Below, piece after piece: positions 1-8,841 of a stretch of 43,006 bases of DNA; within the stretch, counting starts at the first letter, position 1; every line of letters begins with the position of its first letter. The stretch lies in the NCBI GenBank assembly GCA_019058245.1, contig JAHPZJ010000022.1:55746-98751 (forward strand). The letters run 5' to 3'. The notes beneath the pieces were generated by a model, which was not told where the DNA came from, did no database searches, and saw only the letters and a program-made list of their open reading frames with translations. The DNA comes from Promethearchaeota archaeon. Its GTDB lineage: Archaea > Asgardarchaeota > Lokiarchaeia > Sigyniarchaeales > SOKP01. A program made the translations under genes and the position numbers.

Positions 1-2618
1 TGCCCTAAGGTATCATTGGCATAGAAAGTTACGGTTACTGTTCCCTCCGATAAGGCTTCCCACGCAGCTTGGTTAATCGTCCCATTTGTAGTAAAGGTAA
101 AATTCGCAAGACTCGCATTAACAGTATACCACATTTTATCCAAATGAGGATCTGTAATGTTCACTATAAATTCAGGAGCAGTATCATTAAAGGTTTGTCC
201 GTTAGTAGGTGACAAAATCTCGATTATCGGAGCTTGGGTATCTTTGTCTATACTCACTGCGGCGTATTTAGAACTTCCTGCTGTATCCTCCACATAAACT
301 TTAAGCGAGACAGCACCATCAGATAAAGCATCCCAAGCGCCTTGATTTATCGTACCACTTGTGGATGTAATTGGATAATGACCCGCATCGTTAAGCGTGT
401 AATATATTTCATCAATTATGATACCATCTGTAGTTATCGAATAACTTGGAGCAGTAGCATCAAAAATATCATCAGTATGCGGATTTAGAATGTTTACCAA
501 AAGGCTTTGATATATCATGTACGCAATTTCATTCAACCAGAGTTCAAACCGATCTTCATAAGTTGAATCATCTACATCACCTGAAAACTCATCAATAATA
601 TAACTATTATATAAGGTTTTTCCATCGTTTCGTAATACAATTGAGGCATTGCCTGTTTCTGTTGTGTTAGTAAATCCTGCTAAAGCTGTAGCATTTGGAT
701 AAACTGTAAGATAATCTCCTTCATCACTATAATCTGATATAGCTGTAAAATTATTAGCACCATAAGGTATTGGAGTTGTAAATATTCTATGACTAGACTC
801 CCATATATAAATAGGAACAGGATCAGTCTCATCATCAGAATAGCTGAAACCAAGTTTTGCCCAAAGGGGATGTGAAGGATTATTATCAACTACATAACTT
901 GACATTATTAATCGTCCACCAGAATCAATATAATCGATAAAATTATCAATAACTGGTGCAGTTGATGGCATATCAATAATAACCAATTCCCAGCTATATT
1001 TGTAAAGAGAGAGATTAAGATAATCATTATTAAAAGTTAAAGCAAAAGGGAGCCTAAGTTCGTTTAAAGCTCGAGCTACTGGAGATATGTAATAATTTGC
1101 ACTACTTAACTCATTTACACAAAGAAGAATTTTAGCTTGGCTTGCTGTAAGCCAGTTAGCCGCATTAATAGCAAACTGAAGATTATCTGTTGAATATATT
1201 CTCGCATTATCAAATATATTTATATCTGCAGTAAGAATTACTCGTCCATTACCATATTCTTGATATCCAACGACAGGTACAGTTGGACTACTCCCCCAAA
1301 TTGGAGCGGCATCACCAGTATAATTAATAATACCGACTGTTCCACCAGTCATTTGCGTACACGCTTCAGTAGTAGGAGTTTGATTTAATATACTAAGCGA
1401 ATTTCCTCCTGAACCACCTACAATTGAAAGATCAAGAAAGGATGATACTAAATAATTTATATTTCCAGTTCTGGGAAGGCCTAAATAATCACCTAGGGCA
1501 AGAAAGTTTCCTCCTGTGTTAATCCAATTTTGAACATTTGAGACTTCAGCTGCAGTAAAATTTATGCCAGGTAAAGCTTCAATTAGTAAGTCATATGGAG
1601 CAAGGTTATTCATAGTTAAATTTCCTGATGCAGAAGGATAAAGTTTATCAACAGTATAAGAGTGATTTACAAGGTTATTGCGTAATTCGCTAAAACGATC
1701 TTTATAACCAGTCTCGACCACATATGGTGTATCCCATGGATCAAATCCATAATTTGCTTTGTGGGACATATCGAAGAGGATTCGCCCTTTAGGTCGTGGG
1801 CAGGCCCAATCAACCGCATCATTTACTAAATCCGTCATATTGCTTGGAATTTCTCCATAAGTCCAAGGCATTTGAACTATACGTCCACCTCCATCACTTG
1901 GATCATATCCTAACACAGTTACATTATTGGAATCACCAACTAAAGTTGCTATTCTAACGAGATCTGAAGCTATTGAAGTATCTTGTAATGCAGTCCAGTT
2001 TAACGTTGCCCAATTAATATAGGGTATGAATGTATCACCTACTGAATAATGTTTTGAAATTGGGTGACGTTGGTAAATTTCATTAACTCCTCCTTCATAA
2101 CTCCATAATGTTGTACTACCATTATTTCCTAGAGATTCTGGAGGTAAAATACCATAATAACAGAGAAAATTAATATCACTATCAAAACTCAAGATACCAC
2201 CTCCCCCTAACCAAAATTCTTTTATATAATTACTATTATTCATTAGTGGAAGATTATCTACCATAATAAATACGTCATAAGAGGCTGTTTTTAACTCATG
2301 ATTAGAGATATCCATTGTTGTAAGTTGGGTTACTTGATATCCTGCACTATTCAATGCTGCTAGTGTGTCTGTTAAGTTATCCTTGCAATCTCCTGCCCCA
2401 TATGGGGGCATAGTTGTGTTAGATGAATCATAAACTGCAACTCGAATAGTTCTTGGTATGAATTGGGATGTCTCTGGATTAGGTTCTTGGTCATCTAGGG
2501 TTTCAAAATTAATCGTAGTTTGAATAGTCGATGGAATGATAATAAAGCTTGGTAGAAAAGCGAAAACCATAAAAGATATCAGTAGTATTGATATTAACGA
2601 TTTATTTTGTTTTTTCAT
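1..2618 (-). CDS. Large secreted/surface protein with three flavodoxin-like modules and C-terminal Ig-like repeats (3' end outside window)
   Basis: An uninterrupted reading frame runs from an ATG at 2618-2616 off the left edge, giving 872 codons without a stop. Residues 1-30 form a signal peptide: MKKQNK, then a hydrophobic run (SLISILLISFMVFAFLPSF). Three alpha/beta modules of the ThuA/DUF4350/GIFT kind follow, near residues 48-170 (starts RTIRVAVYDSSN), 275-415 (starts KGRILFDMSHKANYG) and 490-600 (starts QAKILLCVNELSS). Each has a strand, a helix and a GG-containing loop such as WINTGGNFLALGDY. From about residue 705, two Ig-like repeats of roughly 90 residues share the block TINQxAWxALSxG. 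Many NxT/NxS sites suit an exported glycoprotein. No catalytic motif was recognised, so the role is unknown; cell-surface sensing or binding is an inference. Confidence 0.85.
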   Translation of the reverse strand, partial: MKKQNKSLISILLISFMVFAFLPSFIIIPSTIQTTINFETLDDQEPNPETSQFIPRTIRVAVYDSSNTTMPPYGAGDCKDNLTDTLAALNSAGYQVTQLTTMDISNHELKTASYDVFIMVDNLPLMNNSNYIKEFWLGGGGILSFDSDINFLCYYGILPPESLGNNGSTTLWSYEGGVNEIYQRHPISKHYSVGDTFIPYINWATLNWTALQDTSIASDLVRIATLVGDSNNVTVLGYDPSDGGGRIVQMPWTYGEIPSNMTDLVNDAVDWACPRPKGRILFDMSHKANYGFDPWDTPYVVETGYKDRFSELRNNLVNHSYTVDKLYPSASGNLTMNNLAPYDLLIEALPGINFTAAEVSNVQNWINTGGNFLALGDYLGLPRTGNINYLVSSFLDLSIVGGSGGNSLSILNQTPTTEACTQMTGGTVGIINYTGDAAPIWGSSPTVPVVGYQEYGNGRVILTADINIFDNARIYSTDNLQFAINAANWLTASQAKILLCVNELSSANYYISPVARALNELRLPFALTFNNDYLNLSLYKYSWELVIIDMPSTAPVIDNFIDYIDSGGRLIMSSYVVDNNPSHPLWAKLGFSYSDDETDPVPIYIWESSHRIFTTPIPYGANNFTAISDYSDEGDYLTVYPNATALAGFTNTTETGNASIVLRNDGKTLYNSYIIDEFSGDVDDSTYEDRFELWLNEIAYMIYQSLLVNILNPHTDDIFDATAPSYSITTDGIIIDEIYYTLNDAGHYPITSTSGTINQGAWDALSDGAVSLKVYVEDTAGSSKYAAVSIDKDTQAPIIEILSPTNGQTFNDTAPEFIVNITDPHLDKMWYTVNASLANFTFTTNGTINQAAWEALSEGTVTVTFYANDTLG

Positions 2619-2909
2619 TGAAATTCACTTTAATTTTATACTTTTTTTATTAGATTTATTATAGATTAATAAGTATCACACATTTTATCAACTATTTATT
2701 TTTAATTGACAATAATGTAAAATCCCAAAATATCAAAAAGGAGATTCAAAAAAAGAGTAAAATTTGATTAACTAATTTTCATTGAGAAAAAAGTGTATTC
2801 TTAAACATTCAGAGTTATATAAGTTAGATTTTTGTCCAATTCATATTTAAATTTCAAAATTCTGTAAAACCGTCAATAATAAAAAATATACTCAATCATC
2901 AGTAGAATC

Positions 2910-2937
2910 GAGATTTACTGGGATATCTCTTTTTTTT
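2910..2937 (+). terminator. Hairpin plus T8, terminator-like, with no upstream plus-strand gene in view
   Basis: GAGAT at 2910-2914 pairs with ATCTC at 2925-2929, directly followed by eight T residues. The nearest gene to the left is on the opposite strand. It may therefore end a short non-coding transcript starting near 2843 (TATA-like TTATATAA at 2815-2822), or it may be chance. Confidence 0.35.
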
Positions 2938-3051
2938 CTATTTTAATAGGAAACATATCTTATTTCCCATTTTTTTTAAAAATATCTAAAATTCTTATTA
3001 ATCTGACAATAAAATTTAAAATATTTCTAAAATTTCAAAAGAATGTTATTG

Positions 3052-3075
3052 TCGTAATTTAGTATTAAATTACGA
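3052..3075. promoter_or_regulatory. Perfect 10-bp inverted repeat upstream of Alba, candidate operator
   Basis: TCGTAATTTA (3052-3061), spacer GTAT, then TAAATTACGA (3066-3075): the arms are exact reverse complements and end in CG-containing triplets, which are uncommon in this A+T-rich spacer. It lies about 120 bases before the Alba start, so it could bind a dimeric regulator. Function is inferred from symmetry only. Confidence 0.45.
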
Positions 3076-3194
3076 GAAGACTACAATACGCAATACATAA
3101 ACGCAATAAAACAAAAAAAGGAAATAATACAATAAAATATTATTAACAAATGAAGAAATTTATACAATAAGAAAAACAAAAGAGGAAATTAAAG

Positions 3195-3476
3195 ATGCCA
3201 AGCAAAGAGGAAAATGCGGTATTTGTTGGGCGAAGACCAACAATGAACTACGTTATGGCTACTATGATGATTCTTAATAAAGGAGAAGAATGCACAGTTA
3301 AAGCCAGAGGTAGAGCGATCTCTCATGCTGTTGATGTTTGTGAGATTTTAAGAAATAGATTCTTAAAAGGTACAGAATATAAGGACATCAAACTTAGCAC
3401 TGAGCAACTAGAAGGAGAAAATGGACAAAATAACAATGTTTCTAGCATTGAAATTGTACTTGCTCCTCCAAAATAA
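3195..3476 (+). CDS. albA: Alba family DNA/RNA-binding chromatin protein
   Basis: This 93-residue protein matches the usual Alba length and pattern. An N-terminal VFVGRRPTMNYVMA segment leads into the TVKARGRAISHAVDVCEILRNRF stretch, the conserved core helix, and the chain ends in NNVSSIEIVLAPPK. Alba (Sac10b) is a dimeric chromatin and RNA-binding protein of archaea. In the family the lysine near position 16 can be acetylated and removed by Sir2; here the equivalent site is RR(P), so that control may not apply. A sirtuin is nevertheless encoded at 34250-35005. The ATG follows AAAGAGGAAATTAAAG, a GAGG-type ribosome site. A T9 tract at 3525-3533 and a T10 tract at 3562-3571 could end transcription. 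Its histone-fold neighbour has almost the same leader. Confidence 0.95.
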   Translation: MPSKEENAVFVGRRPTMNYVMATMMILNKGEECTVKARGRAISHAVDVCEILRNRFLKGTEYKDIKLSTEQLEGENGQNNNVSSIEIVLAPPK

Positions 3477-3898
3477 ACAGTGAAATAATCAATTCTTCGC
3501 TGAATCAAAATAACACAACATATCTTTTTTTTTATTATTTTACTTAATATTCTTGTTTAAGTTTTTTTTTTAATTCTAATTTTTGTGGTTAGAAATCAAT
3601 AATTATAGTAGATTATCACTTTAGATGTGCTTAAAATGGAAGAGATGTAGGTTAAATATTAATCCGTTATTAATTCATATGATATTCCCTCGTTAATAAC
3701 TCTCCTAATTATTCGTTCTTCTTGAGTCTATCCCATATTTTCCCAATTTAAAAAGGAGATAGCAAATTTAGGGTAAAATTCACAAACATTTAAAAACACG
3801 GTTAGGAAATAAATAATTAACATAAAAATTATTTAGTATAATTTTAAATCCGTTTTTATATAAAATCAACACAAAAATTCTTAAAGAGGAAATTAAAA
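3477..3898. other. Spacer between the Alba and histone-fold genes
   Basis: It holds the T-tract terminators of Alba (3525-3533 and 3562-3571) and, at 3854-3863, the TATA-like element of the next gene. On the minus strand an ATG-started frame (3823-3659) reads protein-like but has an in-frame TAG as codon 32 of 55. I do not call it a gene. Confidence 0.5.
3854..3863 (+). promoter_or_regulatory. TATA-like element before the histone-fold gene
   Basis: TTTTATATAA lies about 40 bases before the ATG at 3899. Archaeal transcription normally starts about 25 bases after the TATA centre, so this predicts a short leader that just includes the AAAGAGGA ribosome site. Confidence 0.5.
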
Positions 3899-4105
3899 AT
3901 GGCAAAAAAAAACGCTTCAGCCAAGGTAGAACCTTTATTTGTAAAATCAAAGGTAAGAGAGTTTATCAAAGGGAAAGGGTGCAATACTAGCAGTGGTGTC
4001 CTTGATGGGGATACTTTAAATAATATCGTTATGGAAATGCTTGACGCTGCTGTTAAACGAGCACAAGCGAATAATAGAAAGACAGTAAAGGCAAGAGATT
4101 TATAA
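3899..4105 (+). CDS. Small histone-fold protein (DUF1931-like)
   Basis: The protein has 68 residues. After a basic start (MAKKNASAKVEPLF) comes VKSKVREFIKGKGC, then a helix containing LDGDTLNNIVMEMLDAAVKRAQANN, ending RKTVKARDL. This is the single histone-fold layout (short helix, long helix, then the RKTVxxxDL strand-loop), closest by eye to the DUF1931 family rather than to classical HMf histones. It lacks the longer third helix of a full histone, because it stops right after ARDL. It probably dimerises and binds DNA. Together with Alba it makes a small chromatin locus. ATG follows AAAGAGGAAATTAAAA, nearly the Alba leader, which suggests shared translational control. A T9 tract at 4127-4135 follows the stop. 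Confidence 0.8.
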   Translation: MAKKNASAKVEPLFVKSKVREFIKGKGCNTSSGVLDGDTLNNIVMEMLDAAVKRAQANNRKTVKARDL

Positions 4106-4166
4106 ATTCACTTGCCAAAAAAAATCTTTTTTTTTCTATTCTATTTTTATATGAACATGATATTGT

Positions 4167-6260
4167 TTAAAAAATAATTGAAGGTTTTTCAAATTTTGCT
4201 TGACTTATTCCAGAAGATAAATCCTTCTCAACTATTATTTTAAATGTAGATATCTCTTGAGGAATGGTAGTATGAGTAATAAGAAAAATTTGAGAAAAAG
4301 AATTAGATTTTATTAAATGTTGTAAAATCCTTTCTCTTCGAGTCTCATCTAAAGCTGCTAAAGGCTCATCTAGTAAAAGAAAATCAACTTTAGGATTTCT
4401 TCTTGGAGAGTCTTTAGTGGGACGAACAGTACTCATTAATTCTGAAATTGCTAATCGTAGCGCAATTCCTAAAGCAGTACGATCTCCTCCTGAAAGAACC
4501 TCTGTGGATTCATATTCACCATTATAATTATCTCTAATTTTAAGAGATAGCCCTGTTTTTCTTGTACCACTCAAATCAAGCAATAAATCACTATATTGCC
4601 CAGATGTAAAATCCTTAATATATTTATCAGTAGTTAACGCAATGTTTTTTACTAAACGTTTGACAACCATATATTCAGTTACAAATCTACGAACAAATTC
4701 TTTTGCTTTGCCTATATGATCAATATCAATTTCAAATTCTCCAATTTTTTTAGCTAATTCATTCATCTTTTTAATTTCATTTTGAAGTTTTCCAATCCTT
4801 TCTTTATTAGCTTTAACTTGAGTATTCCTCTCATTTAAATTGTTCACTAGTGCTTTTAATTCCACAGTAATTTTTTCCTTTTCAATTGCTATTTTTCTTA
4901 TAGCTTCTATACTTGAATCTTTAAGTTTAGTTCTATTTTTTAAAAGAATATTCTCTAAACCATTATTAACTTCTCTTAATTCTGATTCATATTTTTTATA
5001 ATTCTTAAAATCTTCTTTAAGACCTTCATAAATCATGATCTTTTCTTTAGCTTTATCTAACTTAGTCTGAAATGAAGCGATCTCTTCATCAAATTTGCTT
5101 AATAAACTTGAAATAGAGTTAGCTTTTTTCTGATTTTTCTCTATATTTTCAGTGTAATTGTGAATAATTTCGTTATAATGTTCTTTCGTTAATTCATTTT
5201 GACAAGTAGGACATTTAGCAATTTCCTTTCCTTCCTTTATTTTCGTAAATTTTAGACTTTTTTCCATTTTATCAATAGATTTTTTTATATCTTCCATTCT
5301 TCCCCTTGTTTTTCCTAGTCCTTTAACAGTAGCTTCTTTCTTCTTATCGAGTTCATCTTTTTCTCTTTGTATTTTTAATTTATTTTTGGAAAGAGATTCA
5401 ATCTTCTCATTAATAATGTTTTGAGAATCTAGATCCTCTAACCGTAAATCTGTTTTTTTGATTTTTTCCTTAAAATCATTCTCATATAATTGAAACTTAT
5501 CCAATATACTTTTCTGTTTATTATATATATTTTCTAACCGGGAGATTAGTTCATCTGATGGAAGAATTTTTATTTTTTCATTGTATTTCTCTATAGTATT
5601 TTCTTCTTCTCCAATTTTTTTTCTTAATTGGTTATTTTCTGCTTTAATATTGGTTATATCTTCATTTATTCTTTCAATAGGAACTCTTAATTTCTCAAGA
5701 TTTTCTTTTTCATATTTTTTTCCTTTAACTTCATTATCCAAAAATGAAAGAGCATCATCAATTATGTTTAATCGAAATAAATCGATTAGCATTTCTCTTA
5801 ATTCTGCTCCTTTTTTATTAGCTAATTCTTCTACTTCACCTTGGCGGACGAAAACAGTACTCATTGCTTGCTCTGAAGATAACTCAAAGAATTTTTCAGC
5901 TTTAAATCCTTTAATTTCTTGGTAAATTTTCTTATCTTCAGACATTTCAAATAATTTTGTAGTGATATTACCTGTTCTTCCCCATTTTCGATAAATATAA
6001 TATTTTCTTTTATGAAGGGTAAAATAAACATAGATTTTTGATTTTTGTGTACCATAGCATATAAACGATTCAGCATTTCTACCTTTAAAGATCCTAGGTC
6101 CAAAAAAGGCAAAAAGAATTCCCTCTAAGATAGTGGATTTTCCATATGAATTTTTTCCACTAATCAGGATCAACCCATTTGGTAATTCTTCATCCCCTTT
6201 CGGTAAAATTAATTGTTTATAACCCATAAAGTTCTTAAAATTTAATTTAGTTATTAACAT
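4167..6260 (-). CDS. rad50: DNA double-strand break repair ATPase Rad50
   Basis: This 697-residue SMC-like ATPase has its full motif set. Walker A is GKNSYGKST (35-43). Two long coiled-coil arms flank a zinc hook CPTC (Cys350, Cys353) almost exactly mid-chain. The ABC signature is LSGGD (589-593), and Walker B ends at Asp631-Glu632 in LLLDEPLAALDE. The zinc hook joins two molecules through a shared metal ion, and the heads bind Mre11 to tether and process broken ends. At 697 residues it is shorter than most archaeal Rad50 proteins (about 850-890), so the arms should be short. It is the last gene of the repair block: Mre11 ends 7 bases before its start, so co-transcription and a heterotetramer are very likely. 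Confidence 0.97.
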   Translation of the reverse strand: MLITKLNFKNFMGYKQLILPKGDEELPNGLILISGKNSYGKSTILEGILFAFFGPRIFKGRNAESFICYGTQKSKIYVYFTLHKRKYYIYRKWGRTGNITTKLFEMSEDKKIYQEIKGFKAEKFFELSSEQAMSTVFVRQGEVEELANKKGAELREMLIDLFRLNIIDDALSFLDNEVKGKKYEKENLEKLRVPIERINEDITNIKAENNQLRKKIGEEENTIEKYNEKIKILPSDELISRLENIYNKQKSILDKFQLYENDFKEKIKKTDLRLEDLDSQNIINEKIESLSKNKLKIQREKDELDKKKEATVKGLGKTRGRMEDIKKSIDKMEKSLKFTKIKEGKEIAKCPTCQNELTKEHYNEIIHNYTENIEKNQKKANSISSLLSKFDEEIASFQTKLDKAKEKIMIYEGLKEDFKNYKKYESELREVNNGLENILLKNRTKLKDSSIEAIRKIAIEKEKITVELKALVNNLNERNTQVKANKERIGKLQNEIKKMNELAKKIGEFEIDIDHIGKAKEFVRRFVTEYMVVKRLVKNIALTTDKYIKDFTSGQYSDLLLDLSGTRKTGLSLKIRDNYNGEYESTEVLSGGDRTALGIALRLAISELMSTVRPTKDSPRRNPKVDFLLLDEPLAALDETRRERILQHLIKSNSFSQIFLITHTTIPQEISTFKIIVEKDLSSGISQAKFEKPSIIF

Positions 6261-6267
6261 CGATCTT

Positions 6268-7593
6268 CTATACCTCTTTTTCTTTTTCCATTATTCTTAA
6301 GGCTCTTTTTAAAGCACTTATTCCAAATTCGGTTAATTTTTCAATATTATATTCAGTTTTATCTTCACTTAGTTTTTCATTAACAAATTTTTTAAATTCC
6401 TCATCTGGTTTTTCAAGGATATAATCTTGAATTTTAGCAGCACTGATATCATCCTCAACATAACCTGATATATCTGAAATTTTCCATACTAATTGTAAGA
6501 CATTATATTCTTCAGTAAGAGAAAATAAATCTCTTCTGAACTTTGCCATTAATTCATTTATTTGCCAATTTTTTTCAACCGTAATTTCTCCTTCGAATAT
6601 AAATTTTAATCTTGCAGCCGTAAGGTAATTAAAAGCTGTATTTAATCCATATTTTTCTATTTCTTTCATAATTTTATCTTTCAATTGTTCTGAAGAATCT
6701 TGTGGAGAAACTATAATTTTCACAACTTCAAATACTCTTTTTAAATCTTTATCTGTGAAAACAGGGCTGATAGATAATTCTTTAGTGTTATTGTCAATAT
6801 CAACAATTAGATAACTCTGATTTTCATATCTCTCCTTGAAGTTCAATGGTAATAAACCACCCGAATAATATCTATTCCTAGTTACTTTTCTATATCCATG
6901 TTCGTGTCCTAATGCAATATAATCATATTGAAAATCGTCTTGCATTATTTTTTTATGAACTGTCTCACCTTCATTATATTTCATGGTTAATGACCCATGA
7001 GCTATAGCAATATTAATAAAAGAATCATTTTTAGGAGGGCATTGTTTTGTTATCCAATTATTATAAGCCTCTTTATAGGTTTTGTGGGTTTTAAATTCAA
7101 AATATGGAAACAAATAAAATCTTACTTTCTTATCAAGAAATTCTAGACATAGTGATTTATTTGATTTAATTGCCTCTATTAGATCTCTTTCTTTAAAGTA
7201 ATATAAGTTTGGATATTGATCTTTATTAATATGCGATTCAAATGGGGTATAATCATACGCTCTAAATATACCATGGTTACCTTCTATATATATCAAAGGA
7301 ACTTTATTTTTAGTATTGATAAAAAAAAGCTCCAAACCTTTTTTTAATATCCTTCTCGCGGGTTCTGGAGGGGGATATGAGCTATAAATACTAGGTTGAT
7401 GAAACATATCTCCACAATGAATCAAAAAATCAAGGTTATCTACTTTAGAAATATTAGTGATTACTTTTAAAAATGTATCATAAAGTTCTTGTTCATAAGG
7501 TTTAGTATAATTATCAATTGCCCATTTATTGTTTGTGCCTCTTCTTGCTTTATATCCTAAATGAGTATCTGCTATATGTATTATTCTAACCAT
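6268..7593 (-). CDS. mre11: DNA double-strand break repair nuclease Mre11
   Basis: The protein has 441 residues with the phosphoesterase motifs in order. IADTHLG (Asp9, His11) comes first, then HCGDMFH (Asp62), EGNHG (Asn106, His107), IAHGSLT near 230 and GHEHGYR after it. These residues bind the two Mn ions used for 3'-5' exonuclease and endonuclease activity. The C-terminal third is a capping and Rad50-binding region ending in charged helices. The gene lies 15 bases after NurA and 7 bases before Rad50 on the same strand. No unusual replacement was seen in the metal ligands. It acts with Rad50, then hands the end to HerA-NurA for resection. Confidence 0.97.
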   Translation of the reverse strand: MVRIIHIADTHLGYKARRGTNNKWAIDNYTKPYEQELYDTFLKVITNISKVDNLDFLIHCGDMFHQPSIYSSYPPPEPARRILKKGLELFFINTKNKVPLIYIEGNHGIFRAYDYTPFESHINKDQYPNLYYFKERDLIEAIKSNKSLCLEFLDKKVRFYLFPYFEFKTHKTYKEAYNNWITKQCPPKNDSFINIAIAHGSLTMKYNEGETVHKKIMQDDFQYDYIALGHEHGYRKVTRNRYYSGGLLPLNFKERYENQSYLIVDIDNNTKELSISPVFTDKDLKRVFEVVKIIVSPQDSSEQLKDKIMKEIEKYGLNTAFNYLTAARLKFIFEGEITVEKNWQINELMAKFRRDLFSLTEEYNVLQLVWKISDISGYVEDDISAAKIQDYILEKPDEEFKKFVNEKLSEDKTEYNIEKLTEFGISALKRALRIMEKEKEV

Positions 7594-7608
7594 TTTTTTA
7601 TCACTTCT

Positions 7609-8826
7609 CTATTCATCTAATACTTTTTTTCTCCATGATTCGGTATATTTTTTTGTCCTTTCATTAATTTTTAATTCCATAAATTTACTATCTAATTTGT
7701 TATATTCCGATACTAATAATGTACTTGCTTCATGAGCTCCTTTTAAGCATAAAGGATAACCTCTGGGAGAATAAGGCATTAAATTCTGTAATATATATTT
7801 AGCATCTTTTGTATCTAAGAAGTCTGGTATATCAAATCTTAGAGCTGCACTATTTTTTTGTATTTTAGTGATGTATGCCTTACTTTTAGTGTATGCTGAA
7901 AGATCAGGCATTTCGACTAAAAAAGTCTTTTCTTTCATAATTTCTGACCATATTGGTAAAATAAAATTGCCTTGGGCATCTCTTAATCTACAAGTTTTAG
8001 ATATTGTATAATAATTTAAATTAAAAAATTCAACAAATTTAAAAAAGAACTTAGTAAAAGCCTCTGGTGGAAAAATATGATGTCGAAACATTTGAATTCC
8101 ATCACCTAAGAAGACAATATTTTGAATTTTCCCCCAATTACTCTCCTCTTTTATTCTTATAAGTGATTTCAAAATTTCATCAGCAGTTCTTATTCTATCA
8201 ATTACATGTGCTATAGAAGGATAATAAAATGCATGGTTATCTATGGCACTCTTTATTTTATTACTGAATGTAGTTTCATACCATTCTTCTAATTCATCAA
8301 TGAAGTTTTTTAAATCTCCAATATAGAAGTATTTCTTTATTGTTTTCACGAAATTTTCAATCACAGTTTGATAAATGATTAATTTATGTTCGTTATCTTC
8401 AATATAAGTAGTGATTGGTTTATACATTATTTTTTTAATATAATATTTTCCATCTATTAGAGTAATTTGACCTTCTCCAAATTTAAAAGCTCCTAATTTA
8501 GCATAAGTTCCAGGTAATGTATTTGAACTCTCATCAAACCCAATAATTTTAAATGCCTTATCTACATAATCATTTAAATGCTTTTCAATTATTATATATG
8601 GCATTTTACTAAAGTGAGTCCCCATATTTCTGAGTTTTTCTTCTGCGCTACTAGTAGGATCAGGATCCTCTAACTCTTTTTTTTCTTCTTCGGTCCACGT
8701 AATCTTATTAGACTTAATAAATTCCATAAATTCCTTAATATCGGAATTAAAAGATTCTTCAGGTCGATAATTCATCGACTCTTCCAATGAAATTAATTCA
8801 AAATCGAATGAAATTAATATCACCAA
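7609..8826 (-). CDS. nurA: NurA-type 5'-3' nuclease
   Basis: The call rests mainly on position between HerA and Mre11, supported by family-like segments. These include GDGIQMFRHH near residue 245, two beta-rich segments around RLRDAQGN and AYITKIQ, and a C-terminal SPRGYPLCLKGAHEA that resembles the NurA tail, where YP and AHE-like residues are conserved. NurA works with the HerA translocase to resect ends to 3' single strands. At 405 residues it is a typical length. The 5' end is uncertain. TTG at 8826 is the first usable codon, GTG follows at 8823 and ATG at 8775. A GGTGAT sequence at 8824-8819 could itself be a ribosome site, which would place the start at ATT 8814. Confidence 0.75.
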   Translation of the reverse strand: MVILISFDFELISLEESMNYRPEESFNSDIKEFMEFIKSNKITWTEEEKKELEDPDPTSSAEEKLRNMGTHFSKMPYIIIEKHLNDYVDKAFKIIGFDESSNTLPGTYAKLGAFKFGEGQITLIDGKYYIKKIMYKPITTYIEDNEHKLIIYQTVIENFVKTIKKYFYIGDLKNFIDELEEWYETTFSNKIKSAIDNHAFYYPSIAHVIDRIRTADEILKSLIRIKEESNWGKIQNIVFLGDGIQMFRHHIFPPEAFTKFFFKFVEFFNLNYYTISKTCRLRDAQGNFILPIWSEIMKEKTFLVEMPDLSAYTKSKAYITKIQKNSAALRFDIPDFLDTKDAKYILQNLMPYSPRGYPLCLKGAHEASTLLVSEYNKLDSKFMELKINERTKKYTESWRKKVLDE

Positions 8827-8841
8827 ATATATTTATAAAAA

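Larger units (their letters stand above)
2619..3194. other. Intergenic region upstream of Alba and of the surface-protein gene
   Basis: No convincing coding frame was seen in these 576 bases. The stretch holds the start-side flanks of two divergent genes, a TATA-like element at 2815-2822 followed by a hairpin with a T-run ending at 2937, and a perfect inverted repeat at 3052-3075 before the Alba gene. The rest is A+T-rich with homopolymer runs. Confidence 0.6.

Noticed and set aside
680..889. Minus-strand 69-codon frame near the left end
   Set aside because: It lies within the continuous secreted-protein frame, in another phase, and has low-complexity I/L/M content.
5581..5925. Plus-strand open frame of 114 codons inside rad50
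   Set aside because: It is antisense to a clear Rad50 coding sequence and its residues (runs of S, F, L) are typical of a mirror frame in A+T-rich coiled-coil genes.
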